DNA of 64,000 nt from Pirellulaceae bacterium (GCA_022448315.1 JAKVCA010000025.1:32728-96727), one strand, 5' to 3'; numbered from the stretch's first letter, positions 28,530-38,515 are shown. The notes: generated by a model from the letters alone, not told the origin. Numbers and translations are program-made.

Positions 28530-29843
28530 TCATCGTCGACGCATGAATTCCCGCCACTCTTCGCGAGTCACCTCTCCATCCTCGTCCAAGTCCGCCCACT
28601 GAAGCGGTCCTCGCGCCTCCTGTTTTTGAATCACGCCGTCCCGATTCATGTCCATGCGATGAAACATCGTGCGAGCCCTTTGAAGATTCAGATCTTGCAT
28701 CTGCGGCTGCCGTGCACGCCGTCCGTTGGGGCTCCTCGGCATGGCGTCCCGCCGGGAACCGCCATCTGCATCTCGCGCAAGTTTGACCTGGTATTCCTGA
28801 GTTACCGGTTTGCAAAACGTCTCTTTATCATCGCAGGCAACGTACTTCACGGTAATGTCAAAAATCGTTTCTCCCGGTTGTCCATTCTTCACGGCCACCA
28901 GAAACTCTCTCGGATCGGCATCACTGGGCTCTTCCACTGCCGGGCCCCGAAGTCGATCAGGGGTGACCTCCGTTTGACGAACGGTGATTTCGACCTCAGG
29001 AGCACCTACATGATTATTCCAATGAACCTCATAGAGGGGATCCAAAAAGAGTCCGAGATAAAGCTGCCCATCGCCTTGCTTGAGAAGTGACTCATCGGCC
29101 TCAACACGTAGCTTGGCGAAAAAGGGCTCACCACCATTCTGACGCGATACAACCTCCAATGCTGTCATACGTCCTTCCAGCTTCAGCCGGGGTACGATCC
29201 CAGTCGCTGCCGTCTTCGGAGGATCGAGAGGACTCATCCCTACCTGTGCCTCCGCCGTCTCCGGCTTAACCTCGCCGACCAATTCGGCCAGATCTTCTCT
29301 CAACTCCGACGGACTGCACCATGACCGCGATCTGACGATTTTTCCTTTCGGGTCGATGATGAATTCAGAGTTCGGTGCATTTCCCATGGCATGTTTGAAG
29401 TCGTTAGACATGTTGTCGCATAGCCAAGGGATGTCACTTCCGAGTTTCTCTTTAATCTCAGTGACATGCCGCAGTCTTTCCTCATGATCAAAGGGCGAAA
29501 CGTAGCCGTTATTCCCCGGATGCGCCAAGGTTTTGTAGATGTAGAAGAACTTGACGCCTTTGGGGTGATAGTCTCGGTAGATCGCCTCCAAACTGGGGGC
29601 GTTTCGAAGAAACGGGGGTCAGGTCAGGCAACCAAAGACGAGGACGGTATAGTGCTCCTTGAGTGTCTTTGTTAAAAATGGCTGACCTTGCTGATCCCAC
29701 AGACTGACTTCCGGCAGAGCACCACCCACTTTCGGAACCTGAAAGCTGGCTCGGTTTCGATTGCCCGGCTGAGCCAAAACAGACGTTGTGAAGAGGGCAA
29801 AAAAGACGAGATACTGAAACGCGTACCGAATCTGGATTCTCAT
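28530..29843 (-). CDS. iodothyronine deiodinase-like selenoprotein with C-terminal EF-hands (in-frame TGA = selenocysteine)
   Basis: Reading through one in-frame TGA (29621-29619) gives a 437-residue protein. The start at 29843 has GGGAG seven bases upstream and yields a signal peptide (YLVFFALFTTSVLAQ). Residues ~40-190 are a thioredoxin-like fold; around the TGA the sequence is VLVFGCLT-U75-PPFLRN, matching the deiodinase active site (GSxTUPPF in vertebrate enzymes), followed by FFYIYKTLAHPGN and NSEFIIDPKGKIV. The frame stays open for 362 codons after the TGA. A beta-rich middle domain follows, then two EF-hand loops, DMNRDGVIQKQE (398-409) and DLDEDGEVTREE (418-429). It is downstream of the DUF1592/DUF1552 pair. 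Iodothyronine is not the expected substrate; a thiol or peroxide redox role is more plausible. Confidence 0.82.
29584..29618 (-). promoter_or_regulatory. candidate bacterial SECIS hairpins just after the UGA
   Basis: Two stem-loops follow the TGA on the coding strand. The first is CGTTTC-TTC-GAAACG at 29614-29600. The second is GCC-c-CC-AGTTT-GG-a-GGC at 29600-29584, with its apical loop about 25 bases after the UGA and a G in the second loop position. Bacterial SECIS elements lie within the coding sequence, with the loop roughly 16-37 bases downstream and a G early in the loop, so the second fits best. The two share one base and cannot both form fully. Confidence 0.5.
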
Positions 29844-29976
29844 TTCCATCTCCCACGCTGAAGTGTCTTTGATCTTTATGTACGATCGCGTGCAACGATC
29901 CTTTCGGCGCAGCGCCGACATCAAAGCCTGAACCTATTGAGCGTCCCTCTCGGGTTCCCCTGCTGACAGATGGATG

Positions 29977-29991
29977 GATCGCAATGCGATC
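29977..29991. repeat. 15-bp perfect palindrome in the DUF1552-selenoprotein spacer
   Basis: GATCGCA-A-TGCGATC lies in the 161-base spacer just after the DUF1552 stop and 134 bases before the deiodinase-like start. It could be an operator or a short hairpin that adjusts expression between the two genes; no T-run follows it on either strand. Confidence 0.5.
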
Positions 29992-30004
29992 TTGCAAGGC
30001 GTGA

Positions 30005-31354
30005 CTACAACAAGTCCATGGGACGATCTGTTTCGGCAAATTGTTCCAAAGGCAGACCAAGTCTCTGCAAGATCGATAAATGCAGTTCAGACATTGAAGT
30101 GTCCCGGGTTGTCCCTCGCAGCCTTCCCTGATTGACCTCACAGGACCCGCCACCTGCCAACAACAGAGGAAGGTTCCTCGCCGAATGCTCGTGTCCATCT
30201 GACAGACTTGAGCCATAGACAATCATGCTCGAATCCAACAAGTTGCCTTGAGGCTCCTCGATATTTTTCAACTTCCCTAGCAGGTAACCCACTTGTTCAG
30301 TGTGCCACCGGGTGACGCGGTTATACATATCACGTTTTTCATCACGTGAACTCCAGGATGTCATTCCATCATCGTCTTCCGTTCTTCCACTGATATCTTT
30401 CCAGTGGGAGAGCGCGTGCCACGTCCCTTTGACGCCGTCGATGAAATTGAAGTAACGGTTGCTCTGACCATGATCCATCATGAAGGTACAAACGCGAGTT
30501 GCATCGCTCCAGAACGCGAGCACCACCATATCCATCATCAGCTGGAGATACGTTTCATGATCCTCGGGAATGCCAACTTCCGGGCGTTTGAGCGCTTCGA
30601 GGAGGCCCGGTGTCTTTGCCGCGCGCTGCTGCTGAGCATCGGCAAAATCGAGCCGCCTCTCAATCGCGCGGACCGATTCGAGATACTCATCGATCCTGGA
30701 TTGATCCGCAAGACTGACGCGACGTTTGAGACTCCTGGAATGTTCCATCACAAGATCAACGACACTGCGATCCCCCAGCCCACTCTCTCCGCCACGGAAC
30801 ATCCGATCGAAGACGACTCGCGGCTCAATATCTCGCGGTACGGGTGTCGAGGTATCCGCCCATGAAAGTGTATTTCGAGGTAGGCTTCGCGCGAAAATGC
30901 CCTCACCTCTTACAGAGAGTTCCAGTGAGGGCAAAAGGGTCTTTCCTTTGAAGAACTTTGCCGCAATCTGATCGACAGAGGCTCCCCCGGCCGTCAATCG
31001 CTGGCCGTCAAAGCCGCCGCCGGTCAACCACGTCGCGGTTCCAGCCACGTGACCATTCCCACGGGGCGTCCACAGATTGCGAAAGACCGTAAGTTCGTCC
31101 TTGAAGGGATCAAGCGGCTTCATCCAACGGTTGAGACGCTCAAGCTTGCTTTGCTGACCCAGTTCCTCTGGTTGCCACGCGCCTGCCGCTACCCCGTTCG
31201 GGATGTAGAGGTAGGCGACTCGACGAGCCGAATCGGGACCAGAGCGGGACAGCGAAGCCGCCTCACCCTCCATCACATCGAGGAGAGGTAAGGAGACTGC
31301 GGCACCGACACCGTGCAACCAAGTCCTTCGGGAAATCTTCCAAGATTGGGTCAT
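30005..31354 (-). CDS. DUF1552 family protein
   Basis: A 449-residue DUF1552 protein. The N-terminus SRRTWLHGVGAAVSLPLLD is a Tat-like signal. Landmarks: VAYLYIPNGVAAGAW, GNGHVAGTATWLTGG, VDQIAAKFF, DEYLESVRAIERRL, the HALSHWKD segment where others have SHHG, and GHEHSARNLPLLLAGGG. It starts five bases after the stop of the DUF1592 gene, so the two are in one operon. In closeness to the 55815 gene (YIPNGV start, long form) it appears to belong to a different DUF1552 subgroup from the 7403 and 10389 genes. Confidence 0.9.
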   Translation of the reverse strand: MTQSWKISRRTWLHGVGAAVSLPLLDVMEGEAASLSRSGPDSARRVAYLYIPNGVAAGAWQPEELGQQSKLERLNRWMKPLDPFKDELTVFRNLWTPRGNGHVAGTATWLTGGGFDGQRLTAGGASVDQIAAKFFKGKTLLPSLELSVRGEGIFARSLPRNTLSWADTSTPVPRDIEPRVVFDRMFRGGESGLGDRSVVDLVMEHSRSLKRRVSLADQSRIDEYLESVRAIERRLDFADAQQQRAAKTPGLLEALKRPEVGIPEDHETYLQLMMDMVVLAFWSDATRVCTFMMDHGQSNRYFNFIDGVKGTWHALSHWKDISGRTEDDDGMTSWSSRDEKRDMYNRVTRWHTEQVGYLLGKLKNIEEPQGNLLDSSMIVYGSSLSDGHEHSARNLPLLLAGGGSCEVNQGRLRGTTRDTSMSELHLSILQRLGLPLEQFAETDRPMDLL

Positions 31355-31359
31355 TCCAC

Positions 31360-33939
31360 TTACTCCTGAAAATCGTTTTGCTGAAACGTCTTGGAAATCA
31401 CAATCGCCTGAATCAGGCTTTGTAGTCTGCGATCCTGTCTTTCGAAAGCACCGAGAAGCTCTTGGATCGTTGCTTCATCATAGTATTCAACTTGTCTCCC
31501 AAGTGCATAGGCCAAAAGCTTCACGGTCAACTGCCGACTGAGTTGATCCATCCGCCCCTCCGTCAACGCAGCACTCAACCCATCAACTCCCTTGACCGGC
31601 GTACCGTCGGGTAAAACCCCCTCGTTGTCCAAGCCTCGGCGGGACCACTCAGGCCGGTAGCGACCAAACCAGTCGTACTCGGACAACGCAAAACCCAAAG
31701 GATCAATTTGGCTATGGCACGAGTAACAATTGGGGTTATCTCGATGCAACTGGAGTTTCTCTCGCGGTGTCAACCTACCATTCTCAGCCACCCGTTCATC
31801 AAACTCACTGACGTTCGGCGGTGGGGGAGGAGGAGGGGTCCCAAGGAGTTCGGTTAAAATCCAATTTCCCCGAAGTACCGGGCTGGCACGACCTGGAAAT
31901 GACGTGATCGCGAGAATACTGGCGTGCCCCAAAACGCCTCGCCTCGGGGTCGTATTCATTGAGACGCGCTGTAGCGTCTCCCCCCGAACCCCATCCAATC
32001 CGTAGTGGTTCGCCAGTTCGGCGTTGACAAACGTAAAATCGGCGTCCAGCAGCCTCTCGAGCGGCAAATCTTCTCGCACGAGAAAGTGAAAGAATTTTGC
32101 GGTCTCTGCTTTCATCGAATCCACCAATGTGTCCGTCGCCCACGGATTATCAATCTGATCAGGTCTCATCCGGTCCAGATTGTCAGTCCCCAGCCATTGG
32201 GAGGCAAATAGTGTCCCCAGCGTTTCTGATCTTGGATCCTCAAGCATTCTCTCGACCTGCTTTTTGATCTGCACCGGGTCCGACAGTTGACCGCGCGCTG
32301 CCAGATCAAACAGGATGTCATCCGGCATCGAAGCCCACAGGAAAAACGAAAGCCGGCTCGCAAGTTCATATTCAGAAAGTCGATGGTCTTCAGAAACCGC
32401 TTCATTCCTAAAAAGAAACATGGGCGAGATCAAAATTGACCGGACAACGGTTCGGAGTGCCTGCTGAATCGAATCCCCTTGACCTATCCGCAACTGATAC
32501 AAGTCAACGAGCGTCTTGACCTCAGAGGCGTTCAGCGGTCGGCGGTAGGCCCGAGCTGCAAATCGCTTGATCAGTTGTTCTGGGTTTTCAAGTGACTCGC
32601 CCTGTACCAGGAGTCCATTCCATCCGGTCTGTATTTTCGAGTCAGAGGGTCCCAGTGGAAAGCCTTGTTCCACAACAAAGTCAGCTGCACCCACAAAACG
32701 TTCGAGCGTAATCGGCTGAAAGAACAGGCTATTGGCACTGTTTCGGAACCCACTCGACGCCGACAAATCAGCCGGAAACCGATCCGCAGGTCTCAAATCG
32801 ACGCCGATCAAATCACGAATCGTATTGTTGTACTCTTCTCGCGTAAGTCGACGGACAGGTTCGTAGCCGACTCGTCTTACCGTTTCATAATCAAAGTCTC
32901 GGATGGCGCGGGTTAACCAAGCCGCGAGATGTCGTCGTTCCATTTCAGTCGGCTGATCTCCATCCTCAGGCGGCATGGACCGTGTTTTCAATTGTTCAAC
33001 GATGTTCAGCCACTTTGTGCGTTGAATCACCAGCGGCTGTTGGTCCATCAGCATGGTGAGATCCAACTCCCCGCTTGCCGTTGAGTCATCGTGGCAGTCG
33101 ACGCAAAAACGATTCAGCTGCCCCCGAATTTCTTCTGAAAATTCGACATCCTTGATGGCCTCGAAGTCAGCGTCGACCAGCTGAATGGGGAGGGCATCTG
33201 GATTGCGTTCTAACGGCTGACCCTGCTCGAAACGACGAACCTGCTCCTGACGATTCTCCAACGCACGTAATTCTTCCTCCAGGCTCTCGGCTTCCTCCTC
33301 ATCGCCCTCCTCGCGGGCCCAGTAAAGTTGTAATTCAAGCTCCGACCTCTCGGTCGCCTCCTCCAGTTCGGCGCTGAATTCTTCGAATCGCTCCTCGATC
33401 TCACCCACCTTGTCTTCATCGCCTTGAAGAAGAGCTCGGTGCCGAACATCAATCAATCCCCGCGCTTCTTCCATCTGCTCAAGGCATTGCTGAAGCCGCT
33501 CCCGAGCGGAGTCCAATGATAAAGGTATCTCTCGCTTGAGTTCGAGGATTTGATGGTATCGCTCAAGCCACTCGAGTTGGATTTCATTTTTACCAAGTTC
33601 TAATTCGGCCATTTCAAGCTGAGTCTCATGGCGTTCGATCAACGCCTCATCCTCAGCCTCCTCGGCGGCCTCGAGTGACTTTTCCAGCTTTCCTAAACGA
33701 AGTAGCAGCACTCGGATCTGACGTAGAACATGAATCCGATCCTCGGCGTACTTGACCTCTTGTCCGAGCATTTCAAGACGTTGCTCGGCAACTTCCAGAT
33801 CTTCCCCGAGCTCGCGGTACCATTCAGCATCAACCGGATCTTCCTCTTGAGCTTGCAGCGACCCAAGCGGAAAAAAATCAAATGGAACAACCACGACGAC
33901 CCAAACGGTCAGGTACAAAAGTCGTTGGTAAGCGGTCAT
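31360..33939 (-). CDS. DUF1592-family cytochrome c-like protein with long N-terminal coiled coil
   Basis: An 859-residue protein. The ATG at 33939 is preferred: GAGG lies nine bases upstream and a signal peptide (LYLTVWVVVVVPFDFFPLGSLQAQ) follows; ATG 33996 has no site. Residues ~35-250 are a very acidic, heptad-rich coiled coil (for example LEVAEQRLEMLGQEVKYAED, EEGDEEEAESLEEELRALEN) not seen in the other three paralogs. Then come the cytochrome motif C279-VD-C282-H283, DUF1587 (RRLTREEYNNTIRDLIGV), DUF1595, DUF1592 (LASRLSFFLWASMPDD), DUF1588 with C738-YS-C741-H742 and DUF1585. The coiled coil probably mediates oligomerisation or surface reach. First gene of the operon with DUF1552 and the selenoprotein. 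Confidence 0.9.
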   Translation of the reverse strand: MTAYQRLLYLTVWVVVVVPFDFFPLGSLQAQEEDPVDAEWYRELGEDLEVAEQRLEMLGQEVKYAEDRIHVLRQIRVLLLRLGKLEKSLEAAEEAEDEALIERHETQLEMAELELGKNEIQLEWLERYHQILELKREIPLSLDSARERLQQCLEQMEEARGLIDVRHRALLQGDEDKVGEIEERFEEFSAELEEATERSELELQLYWAREEGDEEEAESLEEELRALENRQEQVRRFEQGQPLERNPDALPIQLVDADFEAIKDVEFSEEIRGQLNRFCVDCHDDSTASGELDLTMLMDQQPLVIQRTKWLNIVEQLKTRSMPPEDGDQPTEMERRHLAAWLTRAIRDFDYETVRRVGYEPVRRLTREEYNNTIRDLIGVDLRPADRFPADLSASSGFRNSANSLFFQPITLERFVGAADFVVEQGFPLGPSDSKIQTGWNGLLVQGESLENPEQLIKRFAARAYRRPLNASEVKTLVDLYQLRIGQGDSIQQALRTVVRSILISPMFLFRNEAVSEDHRLSEYELASRLSFFLWASMPDDILFDLAARGQLSDPVQIKKQVERMLEDPRSETLGTLFASQWLGTDNLDRMRPDQIDNPWATDTLVDSMKAETAKFFHFLVREDLPLERLLDADFTFVNAELANHYGLDGVRGETLQRVSMNTTPRRGVLGHASILAITSFPGRASPVLRGNWILTELLGTPPPPPPPNVSEFDERVAENGRLTPREKLQLHRDNPNCYSCHSQIDPLGFALSEYDWFGRYRPEWSRRGLDNEGVLPDGTPVKGVDGLSAALTEGRMDQLSRQLTVKLLAYALGRQVEYYDEATIQELLGAFERQDRRLQSLIQAIVISKTFQQNDFQE

Positions 33940-34445
33940 CTCTTTCGTCCTCAAAAGGCGCGTGTGCCTTGGTGTCTGCTTCGACCCTTTTTTCATTAGG
34001 AGTCGTTCTCAAACCCACATCGCTCGTTCGAAGATGCGAAACGTCTTCGTGGCAACCAAATCTCCATCACGGATTGGAGCGTCGAGAGAAGGTCAAGGTA
34101 TTGCGGGTTACGTGCGGGAATTGCAAAGTTTGAAAGTCATTGCCAAGTCCGGCAACATGACCCTCTCATGATATCGTGTAGACCACTCCTTCGCCGTTAG
34201 GAATGCGGCATTTTTTCGGTACTCGCGTGTAAAAAGAGGCAACTCCGCGTCGTTTTCACGCTCATTCAACTCGGGACTCACAGTAAAGTCACCGTTTGAA
34301 TTTTTATTTCTTAAGTCTGTTCTCAATCGAGTGCTTGAACATTTTCGCTCGTTCTTCAAATGCTCGGAGTCTTGTAAACGATCCCCAACACACGAAAAAC
34401 GTCGAACGAATCAAGCATTCTCAAATCCTGATACCTGCACCTCGG
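33940..34445. other. divergent intergenic region (506 bases)
   Basis: The region should carry promoters for the DUF1592 operon (-) and the 34446 gene (+). It is AT-richer near 34290-34350 (TTTGAATTTTTATTTCTTAAG), a fair place for a promoter of the rightward gene. Open frames here are short or extend the neighbours without ribosome binding sites; I see no real gene. Confidence 0.4.
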
Positions 34446-35417
34446 ATGACCATGCCAAACTCAACCCCTGCATCCACTCGACTCTTCGATGCCTATCTGT
34501 TCATCGACTGGAGCGCAAACAGCCGGCCAAAAAGGGGAAAAGATAGTATCTGGATTGCCGAGGGATCCTGGGCCTCAGACAAAGTTTTGTCGCATCGTCA
34601 AAAAGACGATTTTGTACTGAATCAGACGATCAACGTCTCCACCCGAGGTGAAGCTACCGAGGGTTTGCACGAAAGACTTTCGAGCCATTTGGCTGAAGGC
34701 CAGCGAACGCTCATCTGTTTTGACTTTTCGTATGGTTTCCCCAGCGGCCCATTTCGCGACAGCATCGGCAAAAACTTCAATGCGATCGGCGATCGGCTCA
34801 CGGCACTCATCTCCGACAATGCTCTTAACGAAAACAATCGGTTTGAAGTCGCGAGTCAGCTCAACAAGGAAATTGGCCGCGCCACGCAGCACTCTCCTTT
34901 CTGGGGTCGACCGAGCACAGTCAATGACAAGGTGAGTTTCAATTTGCCGCAAAAAAAACCCGCGTTTTGGAGTCAGACGAACCCCCAGGAGTATCGCATT
35001 GTGGAACGACGGATGCGTGCATCTGGAAAGCGGGTTTTTTCCGCTTGGCAACTTCTAGGTCACGGCTCCGTTGGGAGTCAGATGCTCGTCGGCATCCCCC
35101 ACCTCAACTCACTACGGAATTCAGAATCGTTGCACGCTCATTCCAAAATATGGCCCTTTGATACGGGCTGGACGAACGAGTTTGATTCGGCCACGAAGAT
35201 CGTCCATGCCGAGTTCTGGCCGGGCATCCTGCCGACGTCCCCGTCTACCCATTCCATCCGGGATGCTGCTCAAGTGGAAAACGCCGTCCATTGGGCGAGT
35301 CGTCTTGATGAACGCGGCCAGCTTGCCCCCTTGTTTGACCCGATGTCCCAAGAGGATCCAGATCGAAACGAGGCGCGAGATGAAGGCTGGATTTTAGGAT
35401 TTACCTGTCGCCAGTAA
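34446..35417 (+). CDS. conserved cytoplasmic protein of unknown function (VDWSA.. / WGRP / GSVGSQ family)
   Basis: A 323-residue protein from ATG 34446; an upstream in-frame ATG at 34296 adds 50 unlikely residues. No signal peptide. Recognisable blocks are YLFIDWSANSRPKRGKDSIWIA at the N-terminus, CFDFSYGFPSG (~residue 90), NNRFEVASQLN, FWGRP, GSVGSQMLVGIP and a late HAEFWPG. As I recall, proteins with this pattern in alphaproteobacteria have been labelled molybdopterin-guanine dinucleotide synthesis, but I know of no proof. The early Asp in a beta strand and the DFSYGFP block would suit an RNase H-like fold (inference). It stands alone, convergent with the double sulfatase. Confidence 0.6.
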   Translation: MTMPNSTPASTRLFDAYLFIDWSANSRPKRGKDSIWIAEGSWASDKVLSHRQKDDFVLNQTINVSTRGEATEGLHERLSSHLAEGQRTLICFDFSYGFPSGPFRDSIGKNFNAIGDRLTALISDNALNENNRFEVASQLNKEIGRATQHSPFWGRPSTVNDKVSFNLPQKKPAFWSQTNPQEYRIVERRMRASGKRVFSAWQLLGHGSVGSQMLVGIPHLNSLRNSESLHAHSKIWPFDTGWTNEFDSATKIVHAEFWPGILPTSPSTHSIRDAAQVENAVHWASRLDERGQLAPLFDPMSQEDPDRNEARDEGWILGFTCRQ

Positions 35418-35497
35418 AATCCACACGAATGGGCCCTTGCTAACACTCTTTTGACTTTCGATTGGTCTCGCGATGCTCCAGCGTCCTGCCGCATTCG

Positions 35498-38400
35498 TTA
35501 TTCAATGGTCTGAATCGTTCCAGCGACTTTTCGCTTTGCATCGAGAATTTGCCGCATCTCGACCAGTCTCGTCTCGACATGGGACTTGCCTGCCAAGTTA
35601 CGCTGCTCTTCCGGGTCGTTCGTAAGGTTGTAGAGTTCTTCGCCCTGAGGCCATTGGCTATACCGCCAACGTTGACTCCGAATTGCGTATCCGAGTTTCT
35701 GGCCTCGTCGAACGACCGTGTAGGCGTATTTCTTCTTGCCTAATCGATCTGGATGCCCCAAAAGCGGGCGAAGAGACATCCCCTGGGTATCCTCTGGCGG
35801 TTCAAACCCACACAGATCGACCAGGGTCGGAAAGATGTCGACCAGTTCCACCATTGCCTCAGAATAGGTCCCAGGCTTGGTCATACCGGGAACTCTCACC
35901 ATGAACGGGACGCGAGTTCCGATGTCGAACAACGTCACTTTACCCCACTGATAGTGCTCGCCAAGATGGTAACCGTGGTCGGATGTGAAAATGACGACCG
36001 TGTCATCCCAGTGACCACTCTCACGAAGCGCATCAAAAATCAGCTTGATCTGAGCATCCACGAACGAAATGCATGCGTGGTAGGCCTGAATATACTCCCG
36101 CCGCAAGTCAGGGTTTTCTCGTGCCGCTTCAAATCCAAACGCCGAGTATCTTTTGGACAACGCCTGCTCTGGAATTGATTTCCAGAGGCCAGGGCGATTC
36201 TCGGTCAGCAGGATTTCATTCTTGGGATAAAGATCAAAGTACTTCTCGGGGGCCAAAAATGGGACATGCGGTTTTTGAATCCCACAGGCGATGAAAAAGG
36301 GTTGCTTGCCACTGGCCCCTTCGACTAACCAACGTGCGACTTGCCTCGCATTTTTTCCATCCTTGTGTTGCTCATCTCGCAAGCCGCTAGGGCCGTGCCC
36401 CGGTGGCGTCTGCGCATTGAGTGGATCGAGGACCAAGCTTTTCGCCTCTTTCCAGTTTTTTCGATTTGCAGGAAGCTCGATCGATCCAAATTCGGACTCA
36501 AAATTCTTGCGGGCTTGCTGAACGACAGGGAGTTCATCATTTTCATATCGCTTGGACACACTCCAAACGGTTCCGCCGGGATCATGACGTGGAGAGTGAA
36601 AGACCTTTCCGACGCCGCCGGTCCAGTACCCTCGCTCTTTAAAAAACTGAGGGAGCGTGACCGTAGCAGGGCGGGTTGTTCGCATATCCTGCATGTTGTC
36701 CAACACGCCGGTTGATTCGGGATAGAGACCGGTCAAGAACGAGGCTCTTGAGGGACCGCATACCGGATACTGACAATAGGCTCTACGAAAGGTCTGAGAC
36801 TCAGCGGCAAATGCGGTAAGTGTGGGCGTCAGGATTTCCGCATAACCCGAAGGCGACACATGCGTATTGAGGTCATCGCAAATGATCAACAATACGTTCG
36901 GCGAACGCCGAACCGACGCCGGATTCCCGGTGGGTTGATCGGTCAACCCGGCATTGTTTTTACCCTGCAACGGCGTTTGCGTGTACGGCAGATACTTTGG
37001 GGGTGGCTGATAATTCCCTTCCCCGGATCGCCATTCAAACGAACGTTGATCGACCCACAAATCCCGACGAACATTCAACTTGGGCTCTTCAACCGCAAAT
37101 GTCTGCGGAGCTGACCTTCGCATCAACTCCATGGTCGACTGAGACTGACTTTCAGCCGCCAGATTGGTCCACTCGTTGGGATCATTTTGGACATCGTACA
37201 ACTCTTCGCCATCCTCACCGTAACAGATGTATCGCCATTCTCGATTCATGATCGCGTATTCACCACGATTCATATGCGGCAGAAACACATTTCGGTCCGG
37301 CGCCTCGGTCGGATTCTCCAGATGTGACCGAAGAGAAACACCCTCGAGCTTTTGAAAAGGCTGAGGAAGTCGACACATATCGACGAGTGTCGGATAAAGA
37401 TCGATCAAACTGACCGTCGCCCCGCATTGAGATCCTTTGGCAACTTCCGGCCCCGCGACAATAAGCGGAACGTTCGAAGTTCGCTCCCAAAGTGTATGCT
37501 TGCCCCAATCCCCCTTCTGACCGTGATGGAAGCCGTGATCGCTCCAAAGAACGACCAGAGTATTGTCGGCATAGGGACTCGCCTCGAGAGCATCCAAGAC
37601 GCGGCCCATCATGGCGTCAGCGTAACTCATGCAAGCTAGATAACCGTGTATCGCATCTTCAACCGCATTCAGGTCTTCAAGTTTTTGATGAATACGAGAT
37701 CTCGCCTCTTTGATTTTTCGAATCTTGGGAGGCAAATCTTCAAGATCATCCGGCTTGATCTGGGGTCGCTTCAAGTCATCTTGCCGATAGAGATCAAAAT
37801 ATTTTTCCGGACAGTAATTGGGGTAATGAGGCGCGTAGAGCCCGACCCCCAGAAAAAACGGTTGCTCATGAACCTCTTTCAATCGCTCTACCGCCCAGTC
37901 GATTCGCTGAGTATCCGCCATCTCATCTTCGCGATCGTCAGGAAGCGCTCCCCACTCCAGAAATAAACCTCCCGTAATTTCGGTCCCTTTGTTGTAGGGA
38001 CTGTGTGGAAAAGGGTGGGGGAACGGTGTTCCCTCACTCCACGAATCCAGTGCCCACCCCAACCCTCGTTGCTCGGGTGTCCGCAAAAAGAATTGATCCC
38101 AATCTCGGATATCGATTGCGCCGGCAGGGTGGTGGTAAAGTTTGCCCGCCCCAAAAGTCTTGTAACCGGCTTTCGAAAAACTGGTTTGCAGGGACTCTAT
38201 CTCGGGCCTATGGACAAAATAATTCGCGGTCCGGTAACACCCGGTGGTGGAAGCATACTGTCCGCTGAATATGGCAGCTCGACTCGGCGCGCAGAAAACC
38301 CCGGCCGTATGGGCGTTGGTGAACAGCACGCCCCTTTTGGCAAGTCGATCCAAGTTTGGCGTGATCGCCCTTGGCTCCGACTGCATACACCCGACCCAGT

Positions 38401-38515
38401 CATTCATGTCATCCACGACCAAAAACAGGACATTGGGACGCTCGCCACCAATTAGTGGTAGGGCAGGGCTCAAGACAAGAAGCAGGATGATAATACGGAA
38501 CATCATTTTATCCAA
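35498..38515 (-). CDS. tandem double sulfatase, two complete catalytic domains in one chain
   Basis: A 1005-residue secreted protein (signal [17 protein letters not shown]). Domain 1 (~residues 24-490) has [11 protein letters not shown], the formylglycine motif FCAPSR near residue 75, and [18 protein letters not shown] linker of about 35 residues rich in Pro, Gln and Gly follows. Domain 2 (~530-1005) has [11 protein letters not shown], motif VCGPSR and [17 protein letters not shown]. Both look like iduronate-2-sulfatase-like enzymes with all metal and formylglycine residues kept, so both may be active, perhaps on adjacent sulfates of one glycan. There is no stop or frame break between them. 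It runs divergent from the sulfatase at 38990. Confidence 0.9.
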   Translation of the reverse strand: MDKMMFRIIILLLVLSPALPLIGGERPNVLFLVVDDMNDWVGCMQSEPRAITPNLDRLAKRGVLFTNAHTAGVFCAPSRAAIFSGQYASTTGCYRTANYFVHRPEIESLQTSFSKAGYKTFGAGKLYHHPAGAIDIRDWDQFFLRTPEQRGLGWALDSWSEGTPFPHPFPHSPYNKGTEITGGLFLEWGALPDDREDEMADTQRIDWAVERLKEVHEQPFFLGVGLYAPHYPNYCPEKYFDLYRQDDLKRPQIKPDDLEDLPPKIRKIKEARSRIHQKLEDLNAVEDAIHGYLACMSYADAMMGRVLDALEASPYADNTLVVLWSDHGFHHGQKGDWGKHTLWERTSNVPLIVAGPEVAKGSQCGATVSLIDLYPTLVDMCRLPQPFQKLEGVSLRSHLENPTEAPDRNVFLPHMNRGEYAIMNREWRYICYGEDGEELYDVQNDPNEWTNLAAESQSQSTMELMRRSAPQTFAVEEPKLNVRRDLWVDQRSFEWRSGEGNYQPPPKYLPYTQTPLQGKNNAGLTDQPTGNPASVRRSPNVLLIICDDLNTHVSPSGYAEILTPTLTAFAAESQTFRRAYCQYPVCGPSRASFLTGLYPESTGVLDNMQDMRTTRPATVTLPQFFKERGYWTGGVGKVFHSPRHDPGGTVWSVSKRYENDELPVVQQARKNFESEFGSIELPANRKNWKEAKSLVLDPLNAQTPPGHGPSGLRDEQHKDGKNARQVARWLVEGASGKQPFFIACGIQKPHVPFLAPEKYFDLYPKNEILLTENRPGLWKSIPEQALSKRYSAFGFEAARENPDLRREYIQAYHACISFVDAQIKLIFDALRESGHWDDTVVIFTSDHGYHLGEHYQWGKVTLFDIGTRVPFMVRVPGMTKPGTYSEAMVELVDIFPTLVDLCGFEPPEDTQGMSLRPLLGHPDRLGKKKYAYTVVRRGQKLGYAIRSQRWRYSQWPQGEELYNLTNDPEEQRNLAGKSHVETRLVEMRQILDAKRKVAGTIQTIE

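Noticed and set aside
29600..29614. The first hairpin after the UGA (CGTTTC-TTC-GAAACG) as the SECIS
   Set aside because: Its loop is only about ten bases from the UGA, closer than known bacterial SECIS loops; the second hairpin fits better, though the first could form in competition.
29619..29621. Reading the TGA as an ordinary nonsense mutation or sequencing frameshift
   Set aside because: The frame is the same on both sides, no other damage is seen in 437 codons, and the TGA sits exactly where deiodinases have selenocysteine; decay by chance at this codon is improbable. It remains the main alternative.
29509..30222. A 237-codon open frame on the minus strand over the DUF1552-selenoprotein junction
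   Set aside because: It overlaps the end of a clear DUF1552 gene and the start of the deiodinase-like gene in another frame, has no ribosome binding site and a low-complexity, Arg/Ser-rich translation without family features.
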